Assembly: GCF_042649125.1 (NCBI RefSeq) | Contig: NZ_JBHRYQ010000001.1 | Location: 4,526,001-4,590,000 of the forward strand | DNA length: 64,000 nucleotides | Direction of reading: 5' to 3' | DNA from: Leadbetterella lacunae | GTDB lineage: Bacteria; Bacteroidota; Bacteroidia; Cytophagales; Spirosomataceae | Part shown: positions 45,344 to 53,856 of the stretch, one piece after another | How positions within the stretch are numbered: the stretch's first letter is position 1 | How the letters are laid out: every line of letters begins with the position of its first letter | Program-made: the position numbers and the translations under genes | The notes under the pieces: model-generated | What the model saw: only the letters and a program-made list of their open reading frames with translations | Database searches by the model: none | Told to the model about the DNA's origin: nothing

Positions 45344-46138
45344 ATGAACGTTGCGATAATCGGCACTGGAAACGTGGCTTGGCATTTGGCTCGCGTATTT
45401 GAAAAAAACGAGATTTTGGTCACAGATATTTATGGAAGAGACGAAGACAAGGCCGAAGAGATTGGCCAACAGCTCTACGAAGTAAAAATCAATACGGAGC
45501 TCGATTTTTCGGAAAGTAGGGCAGATGTTTTCTTTGTTTGCGTGTCTGATGACGCCATAGCGGAGGTTTGTTCTAAGGCTTTGTTTCCTGAAGGAGCCAT
45601 AGTGGTGCATACTTCTGGTGGTCGCCCACTGTCAGATGTGCAAGAGACACTCCGAATCTACCACGACCTTCCCGTAAGCAGTGGGGTTTTTTATCCAGTA
45701 ATGACGTTTACCAAAGGCAAAGCAGTAGATTTTCTTAAAATTCCGATTGCCATAGAGTCTGAAAACGAAGAAACCGAGAATCTGCTGCTCGGACTAGCGA
45801 GGGCAATCTCAAACGAAGTTTTTTTGATGAACTCCAAGGAGCGTGCTATTTTGCATGTTTCGGCGGTTTTTTCATGTAATTTTACAAATCATTTGTGGGC
45901 ATTGTCAAAAGCTATTTTAGATTCCGAAAATCTGGAATTTGATATGCTAAAACCTTTGATTGCCGAAACCTTTAAAAAGGCCATGGCCAGCGATCACCCC
46001 GCCGAAGTACAAACGGGACCAGCCCTAAGAGGCGACGACAGCAGCATAAAATCACACCTGGATTATCTTGCCGAAGACGAGGACTTATTGGAAGTTTACG
46101 AAACCCTCACCAAGAGCATCCAAGATTGGCACGAGTAA
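45344..46138 (+). CDS. Rossmann-like/DUF2520 oxidoreductase-like protein
   Basis: This 264-aa protein has an N-terminal NAD(P)-binding Rossmann domain (NVAIIGTGNVAWHLA; GxGxxA at residues 7-12) and the helical DUF2520 domain (about 130-260, with the HVSAVFSCNFTNHLWAL and SDHPAEVQTGPALRGD signatures). The family resembles pyrroline-5-carboxylate or ketopantoate reductases, but the substrate is unknown. The gene is 62 bases after waaA. A short hairpin with T-rich tail follows (46137-46152). Confidence 0.9.
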   Translation: MNVAIIGTGNVAWHLARVFEKNEILVTDIYGRDEDKAEEIGQQLYEVKINTELDFSESRADVFFVCVSDDAIAEVCSKALFPEGAIVVHTSGGRPLSDVQETLRIYHDLPVSSGVFYPVMTFTKGKAVDFLKIPIAIESENEETENLLLGLARAISNEVFLMNSKERAILHVSAVFSCNFTNHLWALSKAILDSENLEFDMLKPLIAETFKKAMASDHPAEVQTGPALRGDDSSIKSHLDYLAEDEDLLEVYETLTKSIQDWHE

Positions 46139-46152
46139 AGCAGTTTTGCTTT
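46137..46152 (+). terminator. Weak terminator after the DUF2520 gene
   Basis: AAAGCA-GTTT-TGCTTT is followed by TCTTTTTAA. The stem is only 6 bp, so confidence is low. Confidence 0.4.
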
Positions 46153-46591
46153 TCTTTTTAATTATGACGACAACTTTTTTTGTTCGCACCCCCGTGCCAT
46201 TTTTATTTAGAAATATTTTTATTTCAATTCTAAAAATATTTTAGGCGAATTTAAATTTAGTTTCTACTTTTTTTTCTTTTCAAAAAACGTCTTTTTTTGA
46301 TATTCATACTTTTGTTTATCAGGTAGTTGTGTTGTTTTTTTGCTTTCAAAAAATTATTTAACGGTAACTATTTTTGGCTAAGTTTCTAATTATTAGCAAC
46401 TCTGGCATTTAAAGTTGTGGCACAGATTTTGGAGCGTATAATCACAAGAGCAGCCCCATAATTAACCATTTATGAAAAGGCCTCCCAAATTAAATTATTT
46501 ATAAACTAGGATTTAGTGTATCATTTTGGTTCCTAAAATGTCAGGGAAATACCATTGAAAAGCTAATCAAAAAATTAAACATTTTTTTATT
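46139..46591. other. Intergenic region upstream of the fibre-subunit locus
   Basis: 453 bases with no gene. It contains a weak terminator at its start and a sigma54-like -24/-12 sequence at 46418-46433; otherwise AT-rich with no repeat seen. Confidence 0.5.
46418..46433 (+). promoter_or_regulatory. Possible sigma54 (-24/-12) promoter
   Basis: TGGCAC-AGATT-TTGGA matches the -24 element fully and the spacing to the -12 element; the -12 GC is GG. A similar sequence with the same spacing is at 47897-47912, also before a subunit gene. It lies 158 bases before the 46592 start. Confidence 0.35.
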
Positions 46592-47152
46592 ATGAAAAAG
46601 TCTATTTTGACATCATTCGCTCTTGTTTTGTTTGCACTTGGTGCAAGTGCACAGGTAGTAACTTATCCCAATTTAGTTCAAACCTACAAACAAAAAGTTC
46701 AAATGGTAGCCACTGCAGTTACTACAGATGGTACTGGTGGTGGTGGTGGTGGCACAGGTGGTACTGGAGGAACTACTGTGGATTTAGCACAAGTTGATTT
46801 TGCTTTTAATACCGCTGCTCACTATGCTGATGGTATTTCAGGAAAGGTAGGACACAACTTTCTAATTACTTCAACTTCTCCATGGTTATTGCAAGTAAAA
46901 GCAGAAACTGATTTATTTACAGCACTTACTACATCTGGTTCTGACATTTCACATAATAAATTAGCTTGGGCTTTAGCTTCCGATGGTACTTATACATCAT
47001 TATCTACGGACTTTGCAGCAGTTAAAAGTGGATCTTTAGGTTCGCCACTTACCCCTGGTCATGACTTTACAGTTTATTACAAGTTAAATCCAGGTGCAGT
47101 TGCTCCAGATACGTATTCAATGAATGTGATTTATACATTATCGGTTCAGTAA
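46592..47152 (+). CDS. Secreted fibre-subunit-like protein 1 (Gly-rich)
   Basis: This 186-aa protein has a signal peptide (about 1-20) and a glycine/threonine-rich stretch (about 50-65, DGTGGGGGGTGGTGG). A beta-rich domain follows with the features of its neighbours: VDFAFNTAAHYADG, then PWLLQVKAET, then a last strand of the form PDTYSMNVIYTLSVQ. That terminal alternating strand resembles the last strand of spore-coat-U/chaperone-usher subunits. It is first in the series of paralogues and is followed by a strong terminator (47177-47202), so it may be made separately and in larger amounts. Confidence 0.65.
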   Translation: MKKSILTSFALVLFALGASAQVVTYPNLVQTYKQKVQMVATAVTTDGTGGGGGGTGGTGGTTVDLAQVDFAFNTAAHYADGISGKVGHNFLITSTSPWLLQVKAETDLFTALTTSGSDISHNKLAWALASDGTYTSLSTDFAAVKSGSLGSPLTPGHDFTVYYKLNPGAVAPDTYSMNVIYTLSVQ

Positions 47153-47176
47153 AATTTCACTTTTATAGTTTTCATT

Positions 47177-47205
47177 AGGAGAGGATATTTTTATTCTCTC
47201 CTTTT
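47177..47205 (+). terminator. Rho-independent terminator after subunit gene 1
   Basis: AGGAGAG (47177-47183) pairs with CTCTCCT (47196-47202), followed by TTT. It lies 25 bases after the stop at 47152. Confidence 0.65.
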
Positions 47206-47297
47206 GGTGTTTATTTTGGTTTATTTTTTTATGTTTGTAGACCGTAGTTTTTAATTTAAGTTTAAGGGCTACGCCAATTTGTCTAAAACAAGGAAAA

Positions 47298-47789
47298 ATG
47301 AACAAAACGCTATCGTTTATAACGTGTTTTTTGTTAGCCTTAACTGGCCTGAAAGCCCAAAGTACTTTTACCCAAAAAATTACTTTGACGGCTCTTCCTG
47401 TCCTCGAAATGAAAGTAGACAACAACCTAACTTCTTCTGATTTTGTATTTAATACTACTGAAGATTATCAAAACGGAAAAACCAAGGTGCAAGCTATTGG
47501 GATTAGCGTAGTTTCTAATTTAGATTGGGTAGTAAATGTAAAGTCTACATCTGCTTCATTTAATCCACAGACTGTCGGAGATATTGATATTCCATCTTCC
47601 GCTTTTTTGATAAACAAAACAGGCTCAAATGAGCAAATTCTTCTTAGTACTGAAAACCAAACGGTGGCCAAAGGTGGTCTTGGTGGTTTCGAAAAGAATC
47701 ATTTTTTGTTAGATTACACTGCAAAACCAGGCAGTGTTAAACACGATATCTACGATATCGAAGTAGTTTATACGCTCTCACCTCAATAG
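47298..47789 (+). CDS. Secreted fibre-subunit-like protein 2
   Basis: This 163-aa protein has a signal peptide (about 1-20, ending LKAQ). The beta domain has the family features: DFVFNTTEDYQNGKT, SNLDWVVNVKSTSASF, a LSTENQTVAKGGLGGF segment and a final strand YDIEVVYTLSPQ. It is a clear paralogue of the proteins at 48016, 48578 and 51861. The W-x-V-x-V segment is like the WxL-type motif of some Gram-positive surface proteins, but the resemblance is only local. Confidence 0.7.
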   Translation: MNKTLSFITCFLLALTGLKAQSTFTQKITLTALPVLEMKVDNNLTSSDFVFNTTEDYQNGKTKVQAIGISVVSNLDWVVNVKSTSASFNPQTVGDIDIPSSAFLINKTGSNEQILLSTENQTVAKGGLGGFEKNHFLLDYTAKPGSVKHDIYDIEVVYTLSPQ

Positions 47790-47896
47790 TAATTATTCTT
47801 CATTTCATTTTTTTCGTTACAATAATCAAATATTATTGTTTTTAATTATTTGATTTTTAATGATTTGTGATTTTTTCGCCACCGTTAAATCATTTT

Positions 47897-47912
47897 TGGC
47901 ACAGTTGTTGAT
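47897..47912 (+). promoter_or_regulatory. Possible sigma54 (-24/-12) promoter
   Basis: TGGCAC-AGTTG-TTGAT has the same spacing as 46418-46433; the -24 element is exact and the -12 GC is missing. It lies 104 bases before the 48016 start. Confidence 0.3.
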
Positions 47913-48015
47913 ATATGTCAATTGTGAAGATTTTAAGTGCTTAACTTCTTTACAAAACATATAAAGTCAAACAGAATCTTAGATTCTAATTTGGCGAAAA
48001 CAAATTGCTTTTTTA

Positions 48016-48507
48016 ATGAAAAAATTCCTAATAACCGTAGTGGTAACTTTTACCACCACCTTATTGTCTTACGGGCAGGTTTCTGCCAAAGGCCACGATG
48101 TAGCCCTCGAAGTAAAAAATATAATTGAGCTAGATTTTGTGAGTTCACTTACTAACCCTCATTTTGTTTTTAATCAAGCAAGTGATTATGACAATGGTAA
48201 AACCTTAGAACAAGCTGGTACTTTCAAAGTCAGGTCAAACATTCAGTGGATTGTAGATGTAAAAACAGCTACAACGTTTTTTCAGAGCAATAATGGCTAT
48301 CAAGGTTTAAGTGCCAGTAAGCTTTCGATTAGAAAGAATGGCGAGACGGTTTTCAAGTCTCTGTCTACAACTCCCCAAGTTTTAACTACTGGTCCACGTG
48401 GTGGTTTTGATCTCAATAATTTTCAAATTGACTATTTCGCTGCACCTAGTTATATACTACCTGGTGAATATACCATTGATGTAGTTTTTACACTTTCCGC
48501 ACCTTAA
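48016..48507 (+). CDS. Secreted fibre-subunit-like protein 3
   Basis: This 163-aa protein has a signal peptide (about 1-20, ending SYGQ). The beta domain has HFVFNQASDYDNGKT, SNIQWIVDVKTATTFF, LSIRKNG, LTTGPRGGFDLNNFQIDY and final strand YTIDVVFTLSAP. It is a close paralogue of protein 4 downstream (48578). It is likely exported by Sec and assembled on the cell surface by the usher-like protein encoded at 49129. Confidence 0.7.
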   Translation: MKKFLITVVVTFTTTLLSYGQVSAKGHDVALEVKNIIELDFVSSLTNPHFVFNQASDYDNGKTLEQAGTFKVRSNIQWIVDVKTATTFFQSNNGYQGLSASKLSIRKNGETVFKSLSTTPQVLTTGPRGGFDLNNFQIDYFAAPSYILPGEYTIDVVFTLSAP

Positions 48508-48577
48508 TATAAACCGTATTTTCTTAATAAATTTTTAATTGGCTGAATATAAACCGCAGTCATAATTTTTTTACCCA

Positions 48578-49072
48578 ATGAATAAAACTCTTTTTTCAAT
48601 CGCAATCGGATGCCTTTTGGCATCAAATGTGTTCGGTCAAAACACCGTAAAAACACAAACTGTCACATTGAGCATCAATAACATATTGGAGCTTGATTTT
48701 GATAACACTACACAAAATCTTGGATTTACATTTGCAACTGCATCTGATTTTGAGGACGGCAAAACCAACCTCTCAGCAGCAGGGCTAAAGGTAAGATCAA
48801 ACAAGGCTTGGAATGTAAGTGTAAAGGCTAATACGGCCAATTTTGTTACCTCAGGAACAGGAGATTTGAATGTGGCAGCAAGTACGCTTTCGGTAAGAAA
48901 GAATGGAAGCACTGCAGCTATTCCGCTTTCTACAACAGATCAAACTTTAACTACAGGTGCTAAAGGTGGCTTTGGGCTAAATACGTTTCAGATAGATTAC
49001 ATTGCCAAGCCTGGGTATATCTCACCTGCGGTATATACATTGGGTGTAACCTTCACAGTAACAGCACCATAA
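48578..49072 (+). CDS. Secreted fibre-subunit-like protein 4
   Basis: This 164-aa protein has a signal peptide (about 1-20, ending VFGQ). The beta domain has GFTFATASDFEDGKT, SNKAWNVSVKANTANF, LSVRKNGS, LTTGAKGGFGLNTFQIDY and final strand YTLGVTFTVTAP. It lies 70 bases after protein 3 and 56 bases before the beta-barrel gene, so 48016-51858 is probably one transcript. Confidence 0.7.
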   Translation: MNKTLFSIAIGCLLASNVFGQNTVKTQTVTLSINNILELDFDNTTQNLGFTFATASDFEDGKTNLSAAGLKVRSNKAWNVSVKANTANFVTSGTGDLNVAASTLSVRKNGSTAAIPLSTTDQTLTTGAKGGFGLNTFQIDYIAKPGYISPAVYTLGVTFTVTAP

Positions 49073-49128
49073 ATTCAATACTTAAAGCATTTCCCTAATC
49101 ATAAAACTGTTATTCCTAAAACCCTAAA

Positions 49129-51858
49129 ATGATACAAAATAGAAACATATCTATTTTTATTATCTCATGCTTTCTGTGCTTGTTTTTGTCAAAAAACGAG
49201 GCTATGGGACAGTTTGATATGGGTATGGAAAACTATTCTATTCAGGTTCTAAATGATACAGTGGCTGTAAAGCCAGGGCAGTTTGCTTTTAACTCTATAA
49301 CCATAAACAATACCTCAGACCAAGACTTAGTGCTGGGTCTGGGGTTTAGTTTGCCCGTTGGGTGGGGGTTTGTAACTAACCCTGACCCAAAAGTGGTAGT
49401 TAAAAGAGGCGAGTTTTTGAGTATACCGTTTCGTATCGCTCCTTCGCGGGCGGCATTAGGCGATGTAAATTATCCCATAACCATCATATTTCAAAATCCA
49501 ATGACGGGCAAAGAAATTAAGCAGAATTTCTTTGTAAGAATTAATAATAATACGGTATGGAATGCAAGTCTATTGAGTTCAAATCTGCTAATTGAACCTA
49601 CCGATAGTTTATCCAAGTTTGAACTTAGAGTAAAAAACAACGGCAATAAACGTGAGCTTTTTGAAATAAGTTTAAGGTCAGATTTAAGGTTAAGTTTACC
49701 TTCTACAGGTACACAATTTATTCTTTGGCCAGGAAAAGATACTACAGTAACGGTTTTTGTAGCTTCCAGGTCAAAACTCGCGAACACCAATACCGTTTTG
49801 TTTTTTGTAAAAGCTCAAAAAGAAACCGTTTTACTTACGGGTAACGTGTATTTCACATCTGATACTTTTCAAGGTAAAACAAGCAGGTTTGGCTCTATGC
49901 CGATTGACGTAGAGTATTTTGGAGTTAATATGTTTAAAAGAAATTCTTCGTATAACTATTTCGATATTAGTGGAAACTACGATTATGGAAAAAATAGGTC
50001 GCTTAATTTCAGACTGAGAACAAATTCGGTAAACCTTGGGGATATATTTTCAACGCAGTTTTATAGCCTCAGATATAGTAGCGACAGGTTTGAAGTTGGT
50101 GTAGGCAGTCAAAATAGGTTCCTGAATTACCAAATTAACGGATATGGAGCAAATGTAGTTTTTAAAAACAAAAAACAAAGTGAGTTTGAGCTTTACGGTG
50201 TTAAAGGCTATCAGAAAGACGATCAAGTTTTGGGTTTAAGAATCGATAATAACATTTCAGAGAGTCTGAATTTGTCAACAAATGCGATGTTAATCGATGA
50301 CAAAAAGAAAGATGTGCTAGCTTTTTTTAGTCTACATAAACTAGAGAAAAAAAGCACAGTAAATGACCAAATTTCGGTATCGGGAGGTTATAGTGCTGGA
50401 AAACACATTGACACGCTCAACTATGGCTACATGGGTGGCTATCGAATCGAGAAAAGATATAATTTAGTTCGATTACAATCTTCGTATCAATATTACAGTC
50501 CTTTGTATTATGGTTTATTAAGAGGAGTAATACATGGAAGTCATGAGCTAAGGTTTGGTACCAAAAAGGCTACTTTCTCTTTATTCTCGCAAACAAACTC
50601 AAGGCAGCCTGTTCAGCTTAATTCGGAAAATGTAAGTTTCTCAAGTCTAAATTATAAGACTTTTGATAGTGGCTTAAGATTTGGATTTGCTAATCAAGTA
50701 AATAACATAAGTTTTGAGTTTTCTTATTTAGAGCAATATCAGCAAAATGAAGATTTGTCTAAAATGAAAGGTTATAGATCTACCGTCTATTTGACTTCTA
50801 ATAAGGCTAAGTTTTTTCAAACTTTAAGATTTAGTTATACCCAGGCCTCCATAAAAGAACTGGCAGATTCTAATATGAACAATAGCTATAGTGCTTATTA
50901 TCAAATGAAGTATAAAAATATTGGTGTAAATGCAAATTATGCTTTTGGGCCTAATTATTATTTTGACTATTTGAGTTATTACAAATCTAATGTATTGCCT
51001 AATTCTCAAAACGTATCTGTTTTTTATGAATTAAATAACAAGTCGAAAACTTTCTATAATCGCTTAAATCTCACGGTTAGTAATCGTTCAAATTTTGAGC
51101 ACCCGAGTATGTATGTAAGAAATGAGCTATATTTTGAAATGCCTAAGATAAAATCAAGAATAACACTATTTTCTAGCTTTGACATTAAAGATGTATCCAA
51201 TACAATGTCATTTAATGTTTCGGTCAAGAAAACCTTAGACGTACCGATGATATTTAAGCAAAAATATTACTCTGCGAGTTTGTTTTTATTTAAAGATTTA
51301 AACAATAATGACCTGTTTGATAATGGAGAAGAGCCACTATCCAATGTTAATATCAAAATAAATGATATCACCTTTAAGTCTAACAGCAAAGGAATGATTT
51401 TCCTTAAAAATGCCGAAGAAAAACAATACATAATAGATTATAAAGTTATTCAAAACCTGAAAGGATGGATGGTAAAAGACGGAACCGTAGATACCTTAAA
51501 TTTAGATAGAAATGTTTCACTTGGTGTGCCATTTAAGCAAAGTAGAATGGTGGCAGGGAGAGTAAAGTTTGAAAATGAAAATACCTATAACAACAAAATT
51601 GAGGCGGCAAATGGCATTCTAATTATTGCCATCAATAAAAAGGGAGAGATTTTTAAATCTTCTACAAACTCAAAAGGAGAGTTTTATTTTAATTTAAATA
51701 AAGACTTTTATAATATACAGATGCCGACCAATATTTTTGGAGAAGAGTATCATGTAGAGAAATCTATTTTCTCAGTAGATTTGACTAATGAAAACTATTC
51801 AGAAATAGAATTTAAAGTTGTGAAACAAAGGCGAAAAATTAACATTAGAAAGCAATAA
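49129..51858 (+). CDS. Usher-like outer-membrane beta-barrel protein
   Basis: This 909-aa protein has a signal region (about 1-27) and two Ig/NEW3-like beta domains (about 35-135 and 140-240; KPGQFAFNSITINNTSDQDL, VKNNGNKRELFEISL). A long barrel region follows (about 250-700) with many alternating Tyr/Phe strands such as NRSLNFRLRTNS, and then two soluble C-terminal beta domains. The first of these (about 705-790, DLNNNDLFDNGEEPL) is SdrD/carboxypeptidase-regulatory-like; the last is about 800-909. Order of domains and size match a fimbrial usher (N-terminal domain, barrel, C-terminal domains), although sequence identity to ushers is not evident. It stops 2 bases before the convergent gene's stop. 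Confidence 0.65.
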   Translation: MIQNRNISIFIISCFLCLFLSKNEAMGQFDMGMENYSIQVLNDTVAVKPGQFAFNSITINNTSDQDLVLGLGFSLPVGWGFVTNPDPKVVVKRGEFLSIPFRIAPSRAALGDVNYPITIIFQNPMTGKEIKQNFFVRINNNTVWNASLLSSNLLIEPTDSLSKFELRVKNNGNKRELFEISLRSDLRLSLPSTGTQFILWPGKDTTVTVFVASRSKLANTNTVLFFVKAQKETVLLTGNVYFTSDTFQGKTSRFGSMPIDVEYFGVNMFKRNSSYNYFDISGNYDYGKNRSLNFRLRTNSVNLGDIFSTQFYSLRYSSDRFEVGVGSQNRFLNYQINGYGANVVFKNKKQSEFELYGVKGYQKDDQVLGLRIDNNISESLNLSTNAMLIDDKKKDVLAFFSLHKLEKKSTVNDQISVSGGYSAGKHIDTLNYGYMGGYRIEKRYNLVRLQSSYQYYSPLYYGLLRGVIHGSHELRFGTKKATFSLFSQTNSRQPVQLNSENVSFSSLNYKTFDSGLRFGFANQVNNISFEFSYLEQYQQNEDLSKMKGYRSTVYLTSNKAKFFQTLRFSYTQASIKELADSNMNNSYSAYYQMKYKNIGVNANYAFGPNYYFDYLSYYKSNVLPNSQNVSVFYELNNKSKTFYNRLNLTVSNRSNFEHPSMYVRNELYFEMPKIKSRITLFSSFDIKDVSNTMSFNVSVKKTLDVPMIFKQKYYSASLFLFKDLNNNDLFDNGEEPLSNVNIKINDITFKSNSKGMIFLKNAEEKQYIIDYKVIQNLKGWMVKDGTVDTLNLDRNVSLGVPFKQSRMVAGRVKFENENTYNNKIEAANGILIIAINKKGEIFKSSTNSKGEFYFNLNKDFYNIQMPTNIFGEEYHVEKSIFSVDLTNENYSEIEFKVVKQRRKINIRKQ

Positions 51859-51860
51859 TA

Positions 51861-52361
51861 CTATTGGGCAGTAAGGGTGAAAAGCAAGACGATAGCGTAG
51901 GCACCACCATTATAATCATATCCTGGAGTAGCTTTTATGTCAAGTTTGAAATTGTTGCCTGACTGTGTGTCATTGCCTCGGCTTCCTTGAGTGACCATTT
52001 TCGGGCTATTGCTCAGCGGTACAAAAGTGTTAGAAGTGGTTTTTCTTAAGCTGAGAATTGAGGAAGGCATTTGGGTACTGGCCTCAGGTCCGATGGAAAT
52101 AAAGTTAGAAGTTAAGGTGGATACATTGAGAAGCCAGTTTTTGTTTGAATTTACGCCAATGTTAAACTTGTTGTTGAGTATTATGCCATCAAGGAGTTCT
52201 TGGTTATTATTAAATTTGAAGTCTAAGAAGCCATTGGTGCTGAGGTCCATAGCGATATACGAATAAACAGTCACACTGGCATTTGCACTTCTCGTAACTA
52301 TTGTTTGAGAAAAGCTGGTATTAGAAATAATAAAAAATATAAAAATGAGTATTTTTTTCAA
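51861..52361 (-). CDS. Secreted fibre-subunit-like protein 5
   Basis: This 166-aa protein is in the same family as proteins 2-4: signal peptide (about 1-18), FLDFKFNNNQELLDG, SNKNWLLNVSTLTSNF, LSLRKTTS, NFKLDIKATPGYDYN and final strand YAIVLLFTLTAQ. It is on the opposite strand and converges with the usher-like gene (2 bases between stops). The start is a TTG codon at 52361. With its neighbour at 52372 it forms a minus-strand pair divergent from the chaperone gene. Confidence 0.65.
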   Translation of the reverse strand: MKKILIFIFFIISNTSFSQTIVTRSANASVTVYSYIAMDLSTNGFLDFKFNNNQELLDGIILNNKFNIGVNSNKNWLLNVSTLTSNFISIGPEASTQMPSSILSLRKTTSNTFVPLSNSPKMVTQGSRGNDTQSGNNFKLDIKATPGYDYNGGAYAIVLLFTLTAQ

Positions 52362-52371
52362 GGTCTTAGTT

Positions 52372-52860
52372 TTAAAGTTCGGTTAACGTAAAAATAAAGT
52401 TATAGTTGTAATAGTTGGGTACATATATAAATTCAAGTGGGTTTAGAATTAGGTCGAAATAGATAATATCAGACTTTCTAGAACGACCATTTACCTCAAG
52501 TAATAATATATCGGAGAGACCTAATGGTTTTGTCAAAAAACTTGAGCCACTGATTGTAAAATTAGCACTGTTTAGTTTTATCGAAAAAAGAGAGGTGGGG
52601 GTAAGGCCAATATTAAAATTATTGATAGGTTCTAACTTGCAATAAACATTGTATTGTCCTTTTTTAGAATTGGTAACATTTAAAGTAAAGGCCTTGGTGG
52701 TAGTTCGAGAAGTTTGAAAATTATTAAGTGTGCTATAATCAAATGTTAAAGATGAAGATTGTAGGTTAAAATCAAAGGTTTGGGCATTAATTTTGAATAG
52801 TGATGTTAAGCTCACTAATAGTATAGAAAATGTTATTTTTATAGGTTTCAATTTTAACAT
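52372..52860 (-). CDS. Secreted fibre-subunit-like protein 6 (divergent)
   Basis: This 162-aa protein has a signal peptide (about 1-26, ending INAQ). It is beta-rich (SLTFDYSTLNNFQTSRTTT, then NNFNIGLTPTSLFSIK) and ends with a strand like the others (YNYNFIFTLTEL). It lacks the W-x-V segment of the other five, so it is a distant relative, perhaps a tip or adaptor. It is 10 bases upstream of protein 5 and diverges from the chaperone gene (48-base gap). Confidence 0.6.
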   Translation of the reverse strand: MLKLKPIKITFSILLVSLTSLFKINAQTFDFNLQSSSLTFDYSTLNNFQTSRTTTKAFTLNVTNSKKGQYNVYCKLEPINNFNIGLTPTSLFSIKLNSANFTISGSSFLTKPLGLSDILLLEVNGRSRKSDIIYFDLILNPLEFIYVPNYYNYNFIFTLTEL

Positions 52861-52908
52861 TAAGGGGTAGTTTTGTAAAATAAAGTTTAAAATAAATATA
52901 TTAAATAA

Positions 52909-53712
52909 ATGAAACGAGTTTTTTTTCTTTTTTTCTTTTTAATTGGATTATCCGAAGTACATGCACAGCAAGTAAATGTGAACCCTTCTATCGTTAATTT
53001 TAACGTTGGAAACGTGGGTGCATCTGAAACTAAAGTAGTAACCATTACCAACAATTCAAGCAAAAGCCAGTCTTTTGAGGTGAGTTTAGGTGACTGGAAT
53101 AGAAACCCAGACGGTTCACACGAATACTTTGCTCCAGGTACTAAACCTTTCTCGTGCTCATCATGGATAACGCTGAGCAGTAACTTTATAGAGATACCTG
53201 CTGGGCAAAAAGGAGAGATTCTGATTACTATGCAAGCACCCACAGACCCAGCTCAATTAGAGAAAATGAAATGGGCGATGCTGTTTGTTCAAGGAGCACA
53301 GATAAAGAAGGAACTAGTAGGTGGGCAAAACGAAGCGAAAGCAGCTGTGCAGGAGATATTACGAATGGGTATCCATTTGTATCAAACGCCACCATCACTT
53401 TTCGAAAGTTCAGCGAGAACACTAAATTTGAACCCAAATAAAGAAAATAGTAAAGTGTATGACTTTGAAATAGAAAACATAGGAAAAACCATGATTACAG
53501 GCAGGGCTCACATGGAAATTACCAACCTTTCAAACTCTGAGGAAGTTATCACGCCAGTTGTAGATTTTCCTGTATTTCCGGGAGGAAAAAGAGTGGTAAA
53601 ATTAGAGATGCCGAATGAATTAAAAAAAGGTAAATATTCAATACTCGCGGTGTTGGATTATGGAATAAATAATCCGCTCGAGGCAATTGAAAAGACCATT
53701 GAAGTTAAATAA
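52909..53712 (+). CDS. PapD-like periplasmic chaperone
   Basis: This 267-aa protein has a signal peptide (about 1-20, ending VHAQ). A PapD/MSP-like Ig domain follows (about 24-125: VNFNVGNVGASETKVVTITN, WITLSSNFIEIPAGQKGEI) and then a second Ig-like domain (about 165-265: YDFEIENIGKTMITGRAHME). This two-domain layout is that of chaperones in chaperone-usher pathways. It is divergent from the subunit pair 51861-52860 and followed by a strong terminator (53717-53743). It probably holds the subunits before assembly; partner proof is lacking. Confidence 0.72.
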   Translation: MKRVFFLFFFLIGLSEVHAQQVNVNPSIVNFNVGNVGASETKVVTITNNSSKSQSFEVSLGDWNRNPDGSHEYFAPGTKPFSCSSWITLSSNFIEIPAGQKGEILITMQAPTDPAQLEKMKWAMLFVQGAQIKKELVGGQNEAKAAVQEILRMGIHLYQTPPSLFESSARTLNLNPNKENSKVYDFEIENIGKTMITGRAHMEITNLSNSEEVITPVVDFPVFPGGKRVVKLEMPNELKKGKYSILAVLDYGINNPLEAIEKTIEVK

Positions 53713-53716
53713 ATTT

Positions 53717-53745
53717 AAGCCACTTTCGAGTGGCTTTTTTTTTGC
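53717..53745 (+). terminator. Rho-independent terminator after the chaperone gene
   Basis: AAGCCACT-TTCG-AGTGGCTT (53717-53736) is followed by a long T-run. It is a perfect stem with a stable TTCG loop. Confidence 0.9.
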
Positions 53746-53856
53746 CATTTTTTAGTGAAAAATTATTAAAAAGGGCAATTTGTTGAAAAAATTACTGTTT
53801 ATTAAGCCCAAGAGTCATAATTAAACCATTAATTTGTACTTCAAAAAAAAACATTG

